Assembly: GCF_027887165.1 (NCBI RefSeq)
Contig: NC_077227.1
Location: 64,552,607-64,616,606 of the forward strand
Source: Monodelphis domestica
Taxonomy: Eukaryota > Chordata > Mammalia > Didelphimorphia > Didelphidae
Reading direction: 5' to 3'
DNA length: 64,000 nucleotides
In this document: positions 45,140 through 57,204 of the stretch, piece after piece
Numbering within the stretch: the first letter of the stretch is position 1
Layout of the letters: each line of letters begins with the position of its first letter
Notes under the pieces: generated by a model
The model's database searches: none
Seen by the model: only the letters and a program-made list of their open reading frames with translations
What the model was told of the DNA's origin: nothing
Position numbers and translations under genes: made by a program

Positions 45140-45820
45140 AGATACTAGATACTTTCTGCTCCTTTTGATCCACTGACTTCTCCCTGAGCATTACAGTTTT
45201 CTCTGGAGGCTCAGAAATGCCAACTCAGATATAAAGCCAAATCTGACCAGTTATTTATCATGACCCACCTGCTACTATTGCTCTATGGTTCTCAACACTA
45301 GTCCCTAGGACTACTGCTCACTTTCCAGCAATGCCACAGTTAGAGGCTCTCCACCTTGACTTGAACCCATCTTTAATCCCTTCCCCATGTACCTGACATG
45401 TCACAGTTCCATAAATCCACACTTAAAACATGACAACTGTATCCAGTGGTTCTTCCTTTCTACCTATTCCACATGATCTTCATGCCTTCTCCTCACCCCT
45501 CATTCTATACCATATATTCCATTCTATCAAAAATAATCATCCAGTATCCATCTCTCCACCACAACCATCCAGGAGACCAGCTCATCAGATTTACCTTTCC
45601 ATTCTATACCCGTGGTTAGGAAGACTCCTGATCACTCATTTATAGTTTACATGTTCACATGTTTTGGGTCAGTTTGTTTTGTTTTGTTTTGTTTTTTATT
45701 TGTTTTCAGTTTCTTGACTCTTTGGTGGGGTAAGACATGACAATCAATCATATCAAAAAGTAATGTTCTCAGATCTCCATCTGTCTTACCTGTCTTAGCC
45801 TACAGCACTGAGTCGTTTTT
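45140..45820. other. Intergenic, partly L2-like
   Basis: 45430-45660 resembles L2 body text. (TTTTG)n at 45677-45696. Confidence 0.4.
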
Positions 45821-45825
45821 TTGTG

Positions 45826-46475
45826 GAAGATTTTATTTAATTAATTAACTTAGACTATTTTTCCAAGGTTACAAGATTCATGTTCTTTCCCTGCCCTTCC
45901 CTTAGCCAATACACAATTCCTCTGCATTTTACACGTGTCATTGATCAAGACCTATTTCCAAAGTATTGATATTTGCACTAGGGTGAACATTTAGAGTCTA
46001 TATCCCCAATCTTATCCCCATCAACCCATGTCATCAAACAGTTGTTTTCCTTCTGTGTTTCTGCTCCCACAGTTCTTCCTCTGGATGTGGATAATATTCT
46101 TCCTCATAAGCCCCTCAAAATTGTCCTGGATCATTGCATTGCTGCTAGTAGAGAAGTCCATTACATTTGATTGTACCATGGTGTATCAGTCTCTGTGTAA
46201 AATGGTCTCCTGGTTCTGCTCGTTTCACTCTGCATCACTTCCTGGAGGTTGTTCCAGTTCACATGGAATTCCTCCAGTTCATTATTCCTTCCATCACCAA
46301 CAGATACCACAATTTGTTCAGCCATTCCCCAATCGAAGGGCACCCTCATTTTCCAATTTTCTGCCACCACAAAGAGCGCAGCTATCAATATTCTTGCACA
46401 AGTCTTTTCCCTTATGATCCCTTTGGGGTACAAACCCAGCAGTGCTATGTCTGGATCAAAGGGCAATCTCTTAAA
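45826..46475 (-). mobile_element. 5'-truncated L1 (ORF2 C-terminus and 3' UTR)
   Basis: On the minus strand it encodes [15 protein letters not shown] and [13 protein letters not shown], collinear with the end of the intact ORF2, then a 3' UTR ending near an AATAAA. It keeps about 45 nt near the ORF2 end that the intact L1 lacks. Confidence 0.9.
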
Positions 46476-46659
46476 GAGACCTCCATGATATCAAATCACA
46501 CACTATAATGTACATCCTAACTCACTGGAATATATCACAAATCTCAATAGAATCTGAAGGATGCAGCTGTGATAACAGCAATAGATAACACTATCAATAC
46601 AAAATACAGATGAAGGAAGTTAGTGATAAGAAGGTCCTTAACCCACTCAAAAGACATAG

Positions 46660-46835
46660 CAGTGTTACTTAATGAATGGAAAAAAAATATTGAATTTGGA
46701 AGCAGAGGGCGTAGGTTCAAATTCTGGCTCTCTTATTATTTACTCTCTATACAATCATTTAATTCATACTTGGGTTTCCTCAACTATAAAATGAAAGCGT
46801 TAAACTAGATCAGTGATCCGTAATCTCTTAAAACA
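46660..46835 (+). repeat. MIR-like remnant
   Basis: GCGTAGGTTCAAATTCTGGC, then CTCAACTATAAAATGAAAGC. Confidence 0.6.
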
Positions 46836-46856
46836 TATTTTGATAACTATATTTCT

Positions 46857-47058
46857 TTTTTTTAATTCCCCTTATCTTCCATCTTAGAATCAATACTCTG
46901 TATTGGTTGTAAGGCAGAAGAGCAGTAAGGGCTAGGCAATAGGGGTTAAGTGACTTGTCCAAGGTCACACAGTTAGGACATGCCTGAGGTTAAATTTGAA
47001 CCCAGGACCTCCTATCTCTAGGCCTGGCTCTCAATCCACTGAGCCACCCAGCTGCCCT
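46857..47058 (-). mobile_element. tRNA-like marsupial SINE
   Basis: Reverse copy ending CCACTGAGCCACCCAGCTGC. TTGATAACTATATTTC repeats on both sides as target duplication. Confidence 0.92.
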
Positions 47059-47349
47059 CTTGATAACTATATTTCAATAAAAGTGTATTCCTTTGTCATT
47101 CTATATATTTATTTTATGAATTCAGAAACATTATTCTTAGAAGAGACTTATAGGCTTCACCAAACTAACTCTTTGACAATGTAAGGATGATCCAAGCCTT
47201 TAAATCCAATGAACAATTTGACCATTAACCAAAACAAGCTTTCTAAGGATTTGTCTGATTCAACAGATAATGGCAACAACAAAAAAAAGCATTTGGGAAT
47301 AGAAACGCTCAGTGATTCATGGCAATTTATAAGGAGTATGACCTGATAA

Positions 47350-47660
47350 AAAAGAGCCCTGGGTTAAAGATTAAGAGACCTGGAAACAACTTCATTCACT
47401 GGGAGACCTTGGCAAAGTTGTTTTAGTTTTTGGAGCTTCAATTTCCTCATTTAATGGAATCATTCTTATTCTAATAATTCCTATCTCCTAATCTAGACAA
47501 TTATAAGGATCAAATTAGAATAATAATTTTGGGAAAGGACTTTGAAAAATATTCAGCGTAATTCCAGTGTAAGTTAATATTCTAGGAGTCACTTGTCAGA
47601 TGAGAGGGTTGGGCAAGAGGATCCCCAGGGTCCCTTTCAGCTAATATTCTCTGTGCTTCC
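47350..47660 (+). repeat. MIR-like remnants
   Basis: GAGCTTCAATTTCCTCATTT and a CCCTTTCAGCTAATATTCTC tail. Confidence 0.5.
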
Positions 47661-47779
47661 ATGATTCCAGGGGCTGCTTGATGAAGATTTGTTTAATAAG
47701 GAGTTGCAGAGTAGCCTGGGAAAGGTATCTATCTCTCCCTTATGTTCTCAGGGTGGTAATGTGTCCCAGGCAATGAAGC

Positions 47780-48110
47780 TAGGTGGCACCATACATAGAG
47801 AGCCTGGCCCAGAGTCAGGAAGACCCGAGTTCATATGTGACCTCAGACACTTCCTAGCCCTGAAGATAAAGGCAAAAACAATCCCCACTCCCAAGGAGAA
47901 TATGGTCTAATGGAATCATTCTAATTCTAGCAATTCCTACCTCCCCTTATAGCCTATCAAGTCACTTAAACCCTGTTTGCCTCAGTTTCCTCCTCTGTAA
48001 AATCAGTTGCAGAAGGAAATGGCAAACCCTTCCATTTTTTTTTTGCAGAGAAAACCCAGAATGGGGTCACAAAGAGTTGGAAATGACTGAACAACAATGT
48101 GTCCTGCAAT
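47780..48110 (+). mobile_element. Mar1-type marsupial SINE, interrupted
   Basis: Starts at GAAGCTAGGTGGCACCATAC and ends GGGGTCACAAAGAGTTGG then ACTGAACAACAA. About 90 bp of unrelated text lies in the middle (near 47870-47960). Confidence 0.65.
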
Positions 48111-48519
48111 CTGACTCTGCCTTGGTATTTCCTGACTTGATCTTCCTGCAGTGTTGGTGAAGAAAACTGATTAGTCTGAGGCCAAAGACAACTTGAGAAC
48201 AGAGGTCACTAGAGGAACTCTTGTGGGTCTGGAGAGGCTCAGAGTAGGTGATCAGAAAGCATTAGAAACAGGTGAGATTAACAGGTATTTAAAGATATTT
48301 ATTTGCATTTCAATAGTGGGCTTTTTCCAAGTCTGAATAACACTTAATGCTTAATGAAAGCATCCTAAATTCATCCAGGAATCATTTATTAAATGTCTGC
48401 TTAAGGCACTGGAAGATAAATAGACAAAATGAAGAGGAAGAAATGGTCTCTGCCTTTAAACAACTTGCATTTCTCTGGGGAATCGTCTAGAAATAAGGAA
48501 ATTTGTTCTTCACTTGTAT

Positions 48520-48735
48520 GACTCCATTGGTGGTTTTCTCAGTAAAGACTCTGGAGTGGTTTGCCATTTCCTTCTCCAGCTCATTTTACAAATGAGGAAA
48601 CTGAGGAAACTAGGATTAGCTGACTTACCCAGGATCACACAGCAAATAAGTGTGTAAGTAAGTGTAAATAAGATTAACCTTCCTGACTCTAGACTGGAGT
48701 TCTAGCCACTCCTCCGCCTAGCTGCCCAAAAGGGA
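48520..48735 (-). mobile_element. Mar1-type marsupial SINE
   Basis: Reverse copy: TGGTTTGCCATTTCCTTCTC, GAGGAAACTGAGG, ending CCGCCTAGCTGCC. Confidence 0.7.
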
Positions 48736-48739
48736 TCTG

Positions 48740-49990
48740 TGACTGGTCCTAAAGAATGTGAGGGGCAGGAATTGACAAATAAGAAGAAAAGGAATTTCAG
48801 AAAGGAAGAATAAGTGGGGAATGGGGTCTATGAGAAAGGAGAGAAAGAAGAAAACACTACTCCAACCTTCAAGATGCTCCCAATCTAAAACCAAAGATTG
48901 CTGACTTGCTTAGGGTCACACAGTATCTGAGTAAGTATCTATAAGTATCTGAGGTCAGATTTGAAATCAGGTGACTCCAGGGCTAGGATTTTATTCACTG
49001 AACCAGCAAGCTCAGTATATAGACTAGGAGAATGACTTGGGGAAAAGAAATACAAGGACATAGCCAAGAGACTACAAAACAACCATTGGCTTCATTACTT
49101 TTTTTCTTTCTGGATACCAAATTCCGATACCAGTCATAGTCTAAGGGATAAAGAGCTGACCTTAGAGTCAGGAAGACCTAGTTCAAATCTTACCTCTAAT
49201 ATTTAGGGACTATGTGATCCTAAGCAAGTCACTTAACCTCTAAATAACTCTCTGTGATTGTTAGCTGCAAAGAAGGTGCCCGTCTACATGAGTAAAGCAA
49301 GTTTCCTGTGGCAATGAACTCACGGGTCCATCCCCAATATCCTAGGATATTGGCTTTAGGCTCACCAAGTCATACTGTCTACTCATATTAAGTGACAGTG
49401 TAGTATAGTATATAACCAAGAACAACAACAATAGCAATAATAATAACAACTTGTATGTAGCCCTCTCGGGTTTGCAAAAGGGCTTTATAAATACTCTCCT
49501 GCTTTATCCTCCTAATAACCCTGGGAAGTAGTTGCTAAGAATAGCTAGCATTTACACATTTGTGGTTTATAAAGCTCTTTAGAAATTATTATATCATATA
49601 AAAACACAACCCAGTCCTGGGTCTGAATGCGAAAAGGTATTTTAGCCCACTCTCTGCCTCAGTTTCCTCATCTGTAAAGCATATGAAAGTACTTGGCCAA
49701 TCTGAAAGCAAAATGTAATGGTAGCCCATTTAAAAGGCTTGTTGTGAGGAATCATGTTCTGGAAAACTTGTAGTACCAAGTGCACTGTTATGATAGAGCC
49801 CATAGCACAAAGGATAGCCCACCTTTCTTTTAACAGGAAACATTATTTAGGCACATCTCACTCAAGTTTATATTTGTGCTTATATGTATTAAGTGGGTGT
49901 GTAAGTACATTTATAGAAGTAAATTAACATAAATATGTATATCATATTATAAATACATAGAGATGAATCAATAAGACCGAGGACTTCTGC
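48740..49990. other. Intergenic, SINE and MIR remnants
   Basis: Reversed SINE remnant at about 48895-49010, forward remnant at about 49145-49255, and MIR-family pieces at about 49430-49780. No exon recognised. Confidence 0.5.
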
Positions 49991-49999
49991 TCTATATTG

Positions 50000-50394
50000 T
50001 CCGTGTTCCCTTTTCAGACCTATTTCTGACTCTGAACTTCAAAGCTCTGCCTCTGCTCTTATCTCATCCTGGAATTTCCTCTAGACCCTCCTTACCCTAG
50101 AACATCCTTACAGGCACGTTCACCTTGGCATGTCCCTCCCCAAAGCCCAGTTCCCTTTGATCATGGTGAGTTCCTCCTAGAGCTTCCATTTTGTGAAGGG
50201 ATCCAGGTGAGCCTGCCTTCATTCCCTCCCCACCCTTTCACTGACTTTCTGGCTTTCAAAATCATGACCTGGCACCAGGAGTCTCAATTTTCCCTCTCCT
50301 ACTCACTCTGCTTCCTTTTCTGTGTATTATCTTACCCTACCTTAACATGAACTACTTGAGGGCAAACCCTTCGATCTTTTCTCTTGTCTATAAA
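50000..50394 (+). repeat. L2 3' end
   Basis: TTCCTCTAGACCCTCCTTAC, then AACTACTTGAGGGCAAACCC. Confidence 0.55.
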
Positions 50395-50830
50395 CACTTA
50401 ATAAATTCTTATTTCCTTCCTCTTTTTTCTTTTCCTCCTTTCTTCCCTCCCTTCCTTCTGTCTTCCTTCCTTTCCTCTCTTCTTTCCTCTTTTCTTCAGT
50501 CTTTCATTCCTCTCTTTTTTCTTCCTTTTCTCCCTTCTTTCTTATTTTCCTTCCTTGCTTTCTTTCTCCCTTTCTTTCTTCTCTCCTCTTTTCCTCCCTT
50601 CTCTTTTCCCTTTTTCCTTTCTTCTTTCCTTCCTCTCTCCTTTCCACCTTTTCTTTCCCCTTTCCTTCCTTCTTTCTTCATTTCCTTCCTTCCTTTCTCT
50701 CTCCCATGCTCTTTTCCTCCTTTCTTCCCTTTTCCCCCTTTCTCTTTCTTTCATCTGTACCTTCCTTCCTTCCTTCTTTCTTCCTTTCTTTGCTTCTTTC
50801 TTCCCTTCTCTTCCCACTTTCTTCCTGATA
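50395..50830 (+). repeat. Long polypyrimidine (TTCC/TTTC)n tract
   Basis: About 430 bp of almost pure C/T. The long Phe/Ser/Pro and Lys/Glu/Arg frames are artefacts. Confidence 0.96.
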
Positions 50831-51181
50831 TAAATATGTATGTATGTATATGTATTCATACCCACAAACACACACATGGGTACATATCCATCCATATTAG
50901 AGGAAATGATTGTGTCTTGCCACCCCCACCTGCTGAACAGGTGTCCACACATTCCTGTCACAATCCCATCTACCCAGTCTCTGACACCTGACAGTTTCAC
51001 ATGCCTCAACCATCCTTGAATTCTTATGAATTCTTCTCTTGACTTTGCTTTTTTGTATCTCGGATTGTTGATTTGCGACTGCTGTGTCTGGGGTAGGAGG
51101 CAAGTTCGCATGAGCTTTATTCCACTACAGAGTAGTTTTAGAATTTTTTTCTGCAGTTCCTGAAAGCTAAAACAAAATTTC

Positions 51182-51407
51182 CCTGCTTGCCTATCTGGAA
51201 AGTTGATAAGAAAATGGATAGAAGTTAAGGTTATTTAGGATCTCACAGAGACCCCAGTTCCTATTATTGGTATCCCGCAGAAGGCCAGAGCTCATCTCTA
51301 ACAGTCGAGGTCTCTGCGAGATCCTAAATAACCTAAACTTCTATCCATTTTCTTAATAACTTTCCAGATAGGCAAGCAGGATGAGCTCTGGCCTTCTCCA
51401 AGATACC
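51182..51407. repeat. Interleaved inverted repeat A-B-A'-B'
   Basis: A (51182-51253) pairs with A' (51309-51380), 72 bp with 4 mismatches. B (51269-51296) pairs with B' (51380-51407), 28 bp with 3 mismatches. B lies between the A arms and A' lies between the B arms, so the two hairpins exclude each other. Confidence 0.95.
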
Positions 51408-51409
51408 AA

Positions 51410-52565
51410 AAATAAGCAGCAAATCAGAAGAAGAATGACAAAATATGGCAAAAATAGAAATTAGGATAGAGATAATAATAGCACCAACTTCACAGGATTA
51501 TTACATTAATACAAAATAATATAAAATTATTACAAAAATGATTACATTATTACAAATGAGATGATATGGTGTAAAATGTTTAAAAACCTAGAATAATAGG
51601 CAAATATTAGGTTCTATTATTCTATATTATATTTTATATATGTGTATAATATATATTATATTACTATATAATCCTCACAACAATCCTAGGAAGTATTAAA
51701 TGCAAGTATTTGTATCCCCATTGAACAGATGAAGGAAAGGTCTCAGGGTGAATCAGTTTACTCAGGACCACACAGTATGTCATTTTCAGGATGTATGTTC
51801 ACTGGTAGTCATGGTGATCTGCCACCTGTGGTTCCCCTGGTAAATTCTTGGTAGCTTATTAACGATATGGCCCTACACAAAATGACATTAGAATACTGGG
51901 AGTGTCTTAGCTTCATCCTTCCCTACCTGTCCATTTAGCCTCATTTTCCTCTCTGCTATAGTGCTCTTTCCCCACCATCCCACATACGCCCAGTTCTCTC
52001 CAGTAAACAGCCAGGAATGACCTGCTTAATACCAGCCAGAGGAATAGGACTACTCATAGACTAGAGCACACAGTCACGATTCACTTGTTCATCCATCGGG
52101 GGCCCTGGAAAGCTGAGCACAATTTTACACCTGCAGTTAGCCAGGTAAGAACAACTCCAGGTCCCAGTAATGAGAGTCATGAATATTGAGGGCCCCCCTT
52201 CAAAGCTTAGCCCCTCAGAGGCCTTTAAGGGAAGCAGCTGCAGAAGTAAGAAACTGCATCCCCCGCCTCGCTCCTCCTCGCCAAGCTGAGCCCTTTCTTT
52301 AAAGCTGTTTAAATGTTCTGAGTAGAAATGAAAAAGGAAATTCTGTGCCCTGCACTCAGTGCAAGATGAAAAGACTGTGTGTGGCTGTTTCCTTGCATTC
52401 TCCCAGGAGTAGCTGCCACTGCTGGGATCAACTCACCCTTGAGAAGCCTATTCTTTCTTTTGAATGAAGCGGAAGCACTTTGGTGAACTAAGTCACCAAA
52501 ACCTTCTCCAAAGCCCTGCCTTGAGCTCTTCTCTGGGGTGCAAAGGTGACCCTTAATTTTCAAAG
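51410..52565. other. Intergenic, unassigned
   Basis: AT-rich at 51460-51680, a reversed MIR at about 51700-51800, L2-like text near 51900-52000. 52000-52560 looks unique. No exon recognised. Confidence 0.4.
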
Positions 52566-52574
52566 GCTACAAGA

Positions 52575-52757
52575 GTGGAATGAAAGTTGGTTGGTGGGTT
52601 TTACTATGCCAAAGATGGCTTCTAGTGCCATTTTATCTGCCTTGGAAGGACCAATATGGCAAGTTAGAGGCAGGTTCATCAAAACCCCATCTGGAAAAAG
52701 GACTGTGAGGGTTGCAGTTTGGGCATCCGGTCTCTAAAAGTCTCACCATCTCTGACT
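52575..52757. mobile_element. Possible second, diverged hAT-type copy
   Basis: TATGCCAAAGATGGC at 52606 and a right end GTCTCTAAAAGTCTCACCAT then CTCTG resemble the 9.2-kb element. The left end is not clear. Confidence 0.4.
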
Positions 52758-52779
52758 TAGGTCTTAGTGACTCTAGGCC

Positions 52780-52945
52780 TAGCACCTTATCCACAGAACC
52801 ATTTAACTTCTCCTAGGTTATACAGAAGTTAAGTGACTTACTCAAGATCACACAGATAGGAAGTATCTGAGGCCACGTTTGAACTCAGGTCTTCCTGACT
52901 CTAGGTCCAGTATTCTAGCCACTAAGCCACTTAGCTGCCTCTAAG
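52780..52945 (-). repeat. Marsupial SINE remnant
   Basis: Reverse copy with AAGTGACTTACTCAAGATCA and CTAAGCCACTTAGCTGCCTC. Confidence 0.7.
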
Positions 52946-53519
52946 TAGTTCTAGACTGATGGAGTGAAAATTTGAATCATTTCAATCCTAAAAGCCTCCC
53001 AATAAATCAGAGATTTTTAACCTTTTTGGTATCATAGACTCTTCAGGATATTTTTCAGAATATAAAATCAAATACATAGTTTACAAAGGAAATTCAATTT
53101 TCAAAATATTAAAAGTTTTGAGTTCACATTTGTTCCCTGAAATCTATCCTCTTGAGGGTCTGTGAATTCCCAGAGAAGAATCTCTGCTATAAATATATCA
53201 AAGGTAAGAAATAAAAACTAAACAGTAGTTCATAGTTTTTCCTTAGAAAAGAAAATTATGAAATTGTGCAGTAAGTTTTATTAAATTTCTAAAGTATATG
53301 TTGGAGACAGAGAACCCAGGCCCTTTGACTTCAGACTCAATACTTTCTAATCTGTCTAGATAACTGGTCACACCATTGACAGAAAAAAAAAGAAGTCAGG
53401 AGGAAAGTAGGCTTTAAATGATGAAGCTGATTTCATTTTGACACATGTTGAATTTGAGGTACCCAGGGAAGATATCCAAGTGTACGGAGATGGCAGGCAT
53501 TGACGACTTTGGGAAAGAG

Positions 53520-53765
53520 GAGTGGTTTAATAGACTGGTACAATTGGAGTCAGGTAGTCTTAAATTCAGATCCTGCTTCCATCACTTGCTAACTATGTGA
53601 CCCTATTCAAGTCACTTATCTTCTCTCTCCACCTTAATTTCCTCTCCCGTAAAATGAGTATAGCAACTGCTTCACAGGATTGTGGAAAGGATCAAATGAG
53701 ATAACATATACATAGCACTTTGCAAACCTTAAAATGCTACATAAATTCTAGCTCTTATTAACATC
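53520..53765 (+). repeat. MIR, nearly full length
   Basis: From GGAGTCAGGTAGTCTTAAAT through CTATGTGACCCTATTCAAGT to AGCACTTTGCAAACCTTAAA. Confidence 0.75.
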
Positions 53766-53769
53766 AACC

Positions 53770-55140
53770 CCATTATTATTTCTAGCCCATGCTAGAAATT
53801 GTTTGCTCTCATTGTTTGTTCTTCACTGGAAAAATGGGATTCCCTTTGACCTTCCCTGTAAAGACTATGTTAAATTGTAAATTTGAAAAAACAAAACTAG
53901 GTGGTGATGTGACTGGGCAGTGTCCTTTGCAAAGTTTCTCTAGGCAATCACTATGGGGTTTTCTATATCTAGCCCTCTCTTCTCAGCTCTCAGATCTCTC
54001 CAGAAGAGGAAATGCTTGTGTTCCCTCCCCTCAGCTGGTTGAATTTCTTGTCATTTCATCAACAATCTGGCCAACCAGAAAGCTGGGGCACGGCTGTTTT
54101 CTTAACAAACACTTGCCATTGTGTTTGCGCTGACACCAAATACCATGGGATCCATGTCACACAGTACACATAACAAACTTGGAGTCAGTTATGACCAAGC
54201 TTTTCCCACATGGCTCCCACCAACATTCTGGGTCCCAGAGTTGGAATGAAATAGACACATTCCCCTTCTTGTTGTCAAGTGGGAGAAGAGGAAGCCAGCA
54301 GGAATTATTTTCACCAAGCCACTGGCCAAAAAGCAGAACCCAAAGCACTGCTCAGAAAGCACCTAATTTTTTATGTTTCTGATGCTACTCATTTTCTAAA
54401 TGAGCAAACTAAGGTCATGAAAGGTTTCCTGTCCTGCTTACTGAGGTTGAAGAGCTATTATCTCAATCCAGGCTTTTTGTCTCCAGCTCCAGCACAGTTG
54501 TTTGTTTGTTTGTTTGTTTTTCCCAAACATCAACATTCTGATTTATTGCTTCTCTTACACTATTAGCTTGTATTGCATTAACATTCCAGACTCTTACATA
54601 AACTGCTATCTACCAGCATATCTATCAATCATGAAGCCTTTATGAGTACCTACTTATTATGTGCCAGGTACTTTGCTAGGTATTCGGCAATATCAACATA
54701 AAGAGTAAAATAATCACCATATTCATATATTCATGCAGTTGAGTTTTATTTTTAATTCAGTATAGGAGGCTTTCAATGGAGAAGGAAATGGAAAACCATT
54801 CCAGTATCCTTGCCAAGACCCCATGGCTAGTTTTGGTCCATGGAGTCACAAAGAGTTGGTTGGACACAATCAAACAACCAAACATCAAAGAAGGCTTTAC
54901 ATTGATTCTTATTGAATTTTTGCCTCATTGAATTAAGCCCATCATCCTACCTTTTTCAACATCAAATCTGCCATCCAATGTAGTATAACTCTCCCTTGTG
55001 CCTTCAAACCATCAGAACATTTTTAAGGATGCCACATAGGGTTTCATCCAATAAAAGCGTCTAAGAGAACACCATCAAGGATATTAATGAGATTTTAAAT
55101 CTTACATTCCAGAGTGAGTGAGGATATACAATTAAATAGC
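53770..55140. other. Intergenic, mostly unassigned
   Basis: (TTTG)n at 54497-54520 and a Mar1-type SINE 3' part at about 54770-54885 (GGAGAAGGAAATGGAAAACC). 53780-54480 looks unique but shows no convincing exon. Confidence 0.4.
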
Positions 55141-55243
55141 TAGATTTTTTTGGTATCTATAAACAAATCAGTCAGAATCAATGTGACTTTCTATGTGAAG
55201 ATCCCTGCCTCTGTTTTCTATTTGCAGGTTTCCAAAAACTGGA

Positions 55244-55396
55244 ATGGAAGGGGCAATCCTTGCCCCTTGGGCCATTGTCCTGGTGATCTTTGGTGCTGTG
55301 CTGATAATGACCTTATTGATGATTGTCCCTCCCATCATCCTCCTCATCTGGAGAATTCACCAGATGCCAGAGATCTCCCTGGTAGGGGCCATATAA
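55244..55396 (+). CDS. Possible small membrane protein ORF or exon, 50 aa
   Basis: The reading begins MEGAILAPWAIVLVIFGAVL and continues with two hydrophobic stretches separated by a Pro-Pro, then a basic turn WRIHQ, and stops at TAA. An acceptor-like TTTTCTATTTGCAG ends at 55227 and a possible donor GTAGGG begins at 55382, so it may be an internal exon (55228-55381) or a terminal one. I do not recognise the protein. It lies about 17 kb downstream of SFTPA on the same strand. Chance is a real alternative, as the ORF is short and unsupported by transcripts. Confidence 0.25.
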   Translation: MEGAILAPWAIVLVIFGAVLIMTLLMIVPPIILLIWRIHQMPEISLVGAI

Positions 55397-55399
55397 ATT

Positions 55400-56390
55400 C
55401 AGGCCTTCTCCAGACCTCTGCTAACTCCAGATTCTCCCTTCTTAGATGGCATTATCAAGGCAAAAAAGCACTGGGTCATTTATGACATTCATATGGTACT
55501 TCTCTGCCTGTCATAAGCTTCCAAAGGCTGTTGCAAATTTTACAACTGCTTCCCCTTCATAGAATCAAAGAGTGTAAAAGTTGGAAGCAGCCAAACCTTT
55601 TGGGGTACATATGAAAAGATTGAAGCTCAGAGAAGGAAAGGGACTTGCCCAGGGCCTCACAGCTAATGAATAGAAGAATCAAAAGTCAAAGTCAACCCTT
55701 ACCATAGGTCAGAGTATTGGCTCTGGCATTCTTTTGAATATTTGTCCCACTGAAGCCATACTTTGAAATGTCCTTCTAGAACCTGGTGAATTGACGTCCT
55801 ATTGCTACATACAATTCTCTCACTGCACATCAACAGAGAAGGAACCAAAATGAAATATTTCATCTATTTTCTTTCCACTTCAGTGTGACTTTCTGGAGCC
55901 TCTGTAGGTAGAACGACAGTGTGGAACCAAAACTACAGAATCCCAAAAAACAATAGAGTGAAAGGACTTTAGAGATCATCTGGTTCAACCCTCTCATTTC
56001 ATAGCAAAGGAAGCAAAAGTTTCCCAAAGAGGTTACAGGTTTGGACAATGGACAGAGTTAGGAAAGAGGAAAGCCAGAGTATGAAACCCAACTCCAAGTC
56101 TAACACACTCCATTCCTAAAACTCCCTCTTTTGAACCAGCACAATATCAGTGCAATAACTTGCCATTTCTTAAGACAGGCTTGTTCTGACTTGGAGACAT
56201 ACAGGAAGCAATGAGATGGTTACCATTCAATCAATCAGCCAACAAGTATTTATTAAGCATTTACCATATGCCAGACACCAGGGCAGGTGCTAGGGATACA
56301 AATACAAAAGTGAAATAGCCCCTGCCCTTGAGGAGCCTAAAATCTAGCTAGCTAGAGCAAACAATGGAGATGGGTATAGAAAAGGATAAA
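55400..56390. other. Intergenic with MIR remnants
   Basis: Reversed MIR pieces at about 55590-55710 and 55955-56060. 56220-56345 carries a TTTATTAAGCATTTACCATA opening of an old interspersed repeat. Confidence 0.5.
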
Positions 56391-56392
56391 AT

Positions 56393-56497
56393 GAGAGACA
56401 GACAGACAGAGACAGAGACAGACAGAGAGAGACAGAGAGAGAGAGAGACAGAGAGGAAAGAGAGAGAGAGAAGCGGTAGATAAACAATGACAAAATG

Positions 56498-56541
<44 letters not shown>
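56393..56541 (+). repeat. (GACA/GA)n and (TA)n microsatellites
   Basis: GA/GACA run at 56393-56472 and an alternating AT run of about 20 units at 56502-56541. Confidence 0.95.
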
Positions 56542-56544
<3 letters not shown>

Positions 56545-56949
56545 ACAAAATAGGTACTAGACAATTTTTCTCTTACTGTTTCTATATGACACCTCGAATG
56601 TAGAAGATAGAACTTGAGATGGACCTAGTCTGAAGCCTCTCCCTTGAACTAATGATAATTGGTTCCCACAAAGCTCTGCATCCTATAATAGTTCACTCAT
56701 ATGTTGAGACCACAATGCCATTTTTCTTATCTTTACACACACTCCATCACTGACACCATGTCAGGACAAGATAATTTCACAGCCTGGGCAGTATGTTTCC
56801 CACCCAAATGAGTTCTTCCTACAATTCCTGACACTTGAGAAAACATGTCTTCAGTGTCCCTCAGGCCCCCAAAGTAACTTTAGAGCCAAAGGAATGGGGT
56901 TATTCAAAAAATGTACCACCATCCCATTGAAACTGGCTAATGTGAATTC

Positions 56950-57126
56950 TTTTTACACCTTACCTTTCATTTTAGAATCAAAACTATGCTTTGGTTCCAA
57001 GGCAACAGAGTGTTACCAACAAGGCAATTGGAATGAAGCAACCTACCAAGGATCAAACAGCTAGGAAGTGTCTGAGTCCAAATTTGAATTCAGGACATTT
57101 TATCTCAATCCACCTACTTTCCCCCT
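56950..57126 (-). mobile_element. Diverged tRNA-like SINE
   Basis: Reverse copy with CATTTTAGAATCAAAACTAT and CAGCTAGGAAGTGTCTGAGT. Confidence 0.65.
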
Positions 57127-57177
57127 ACTGTGAAATTTTAATAACCAAATGGACTTAAAGAAAAGATATGAGAACAC

Positions 57178-57203
57178 ACATACACACACACACACACACA
57201 CAC
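57178..57203 (+). repeat. (CA)n microsatellite
   Basis: About 13 CA units. Confidence 0.95.
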
Positions 57204-57204
57204 A

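Noticed and set aside
50347-51111. Frames up to 214 codons over the pyrimidine tract
   Set aside because: Low-complexity Phe/Ser/Pro and Lys/Glu/Arg artefacts.
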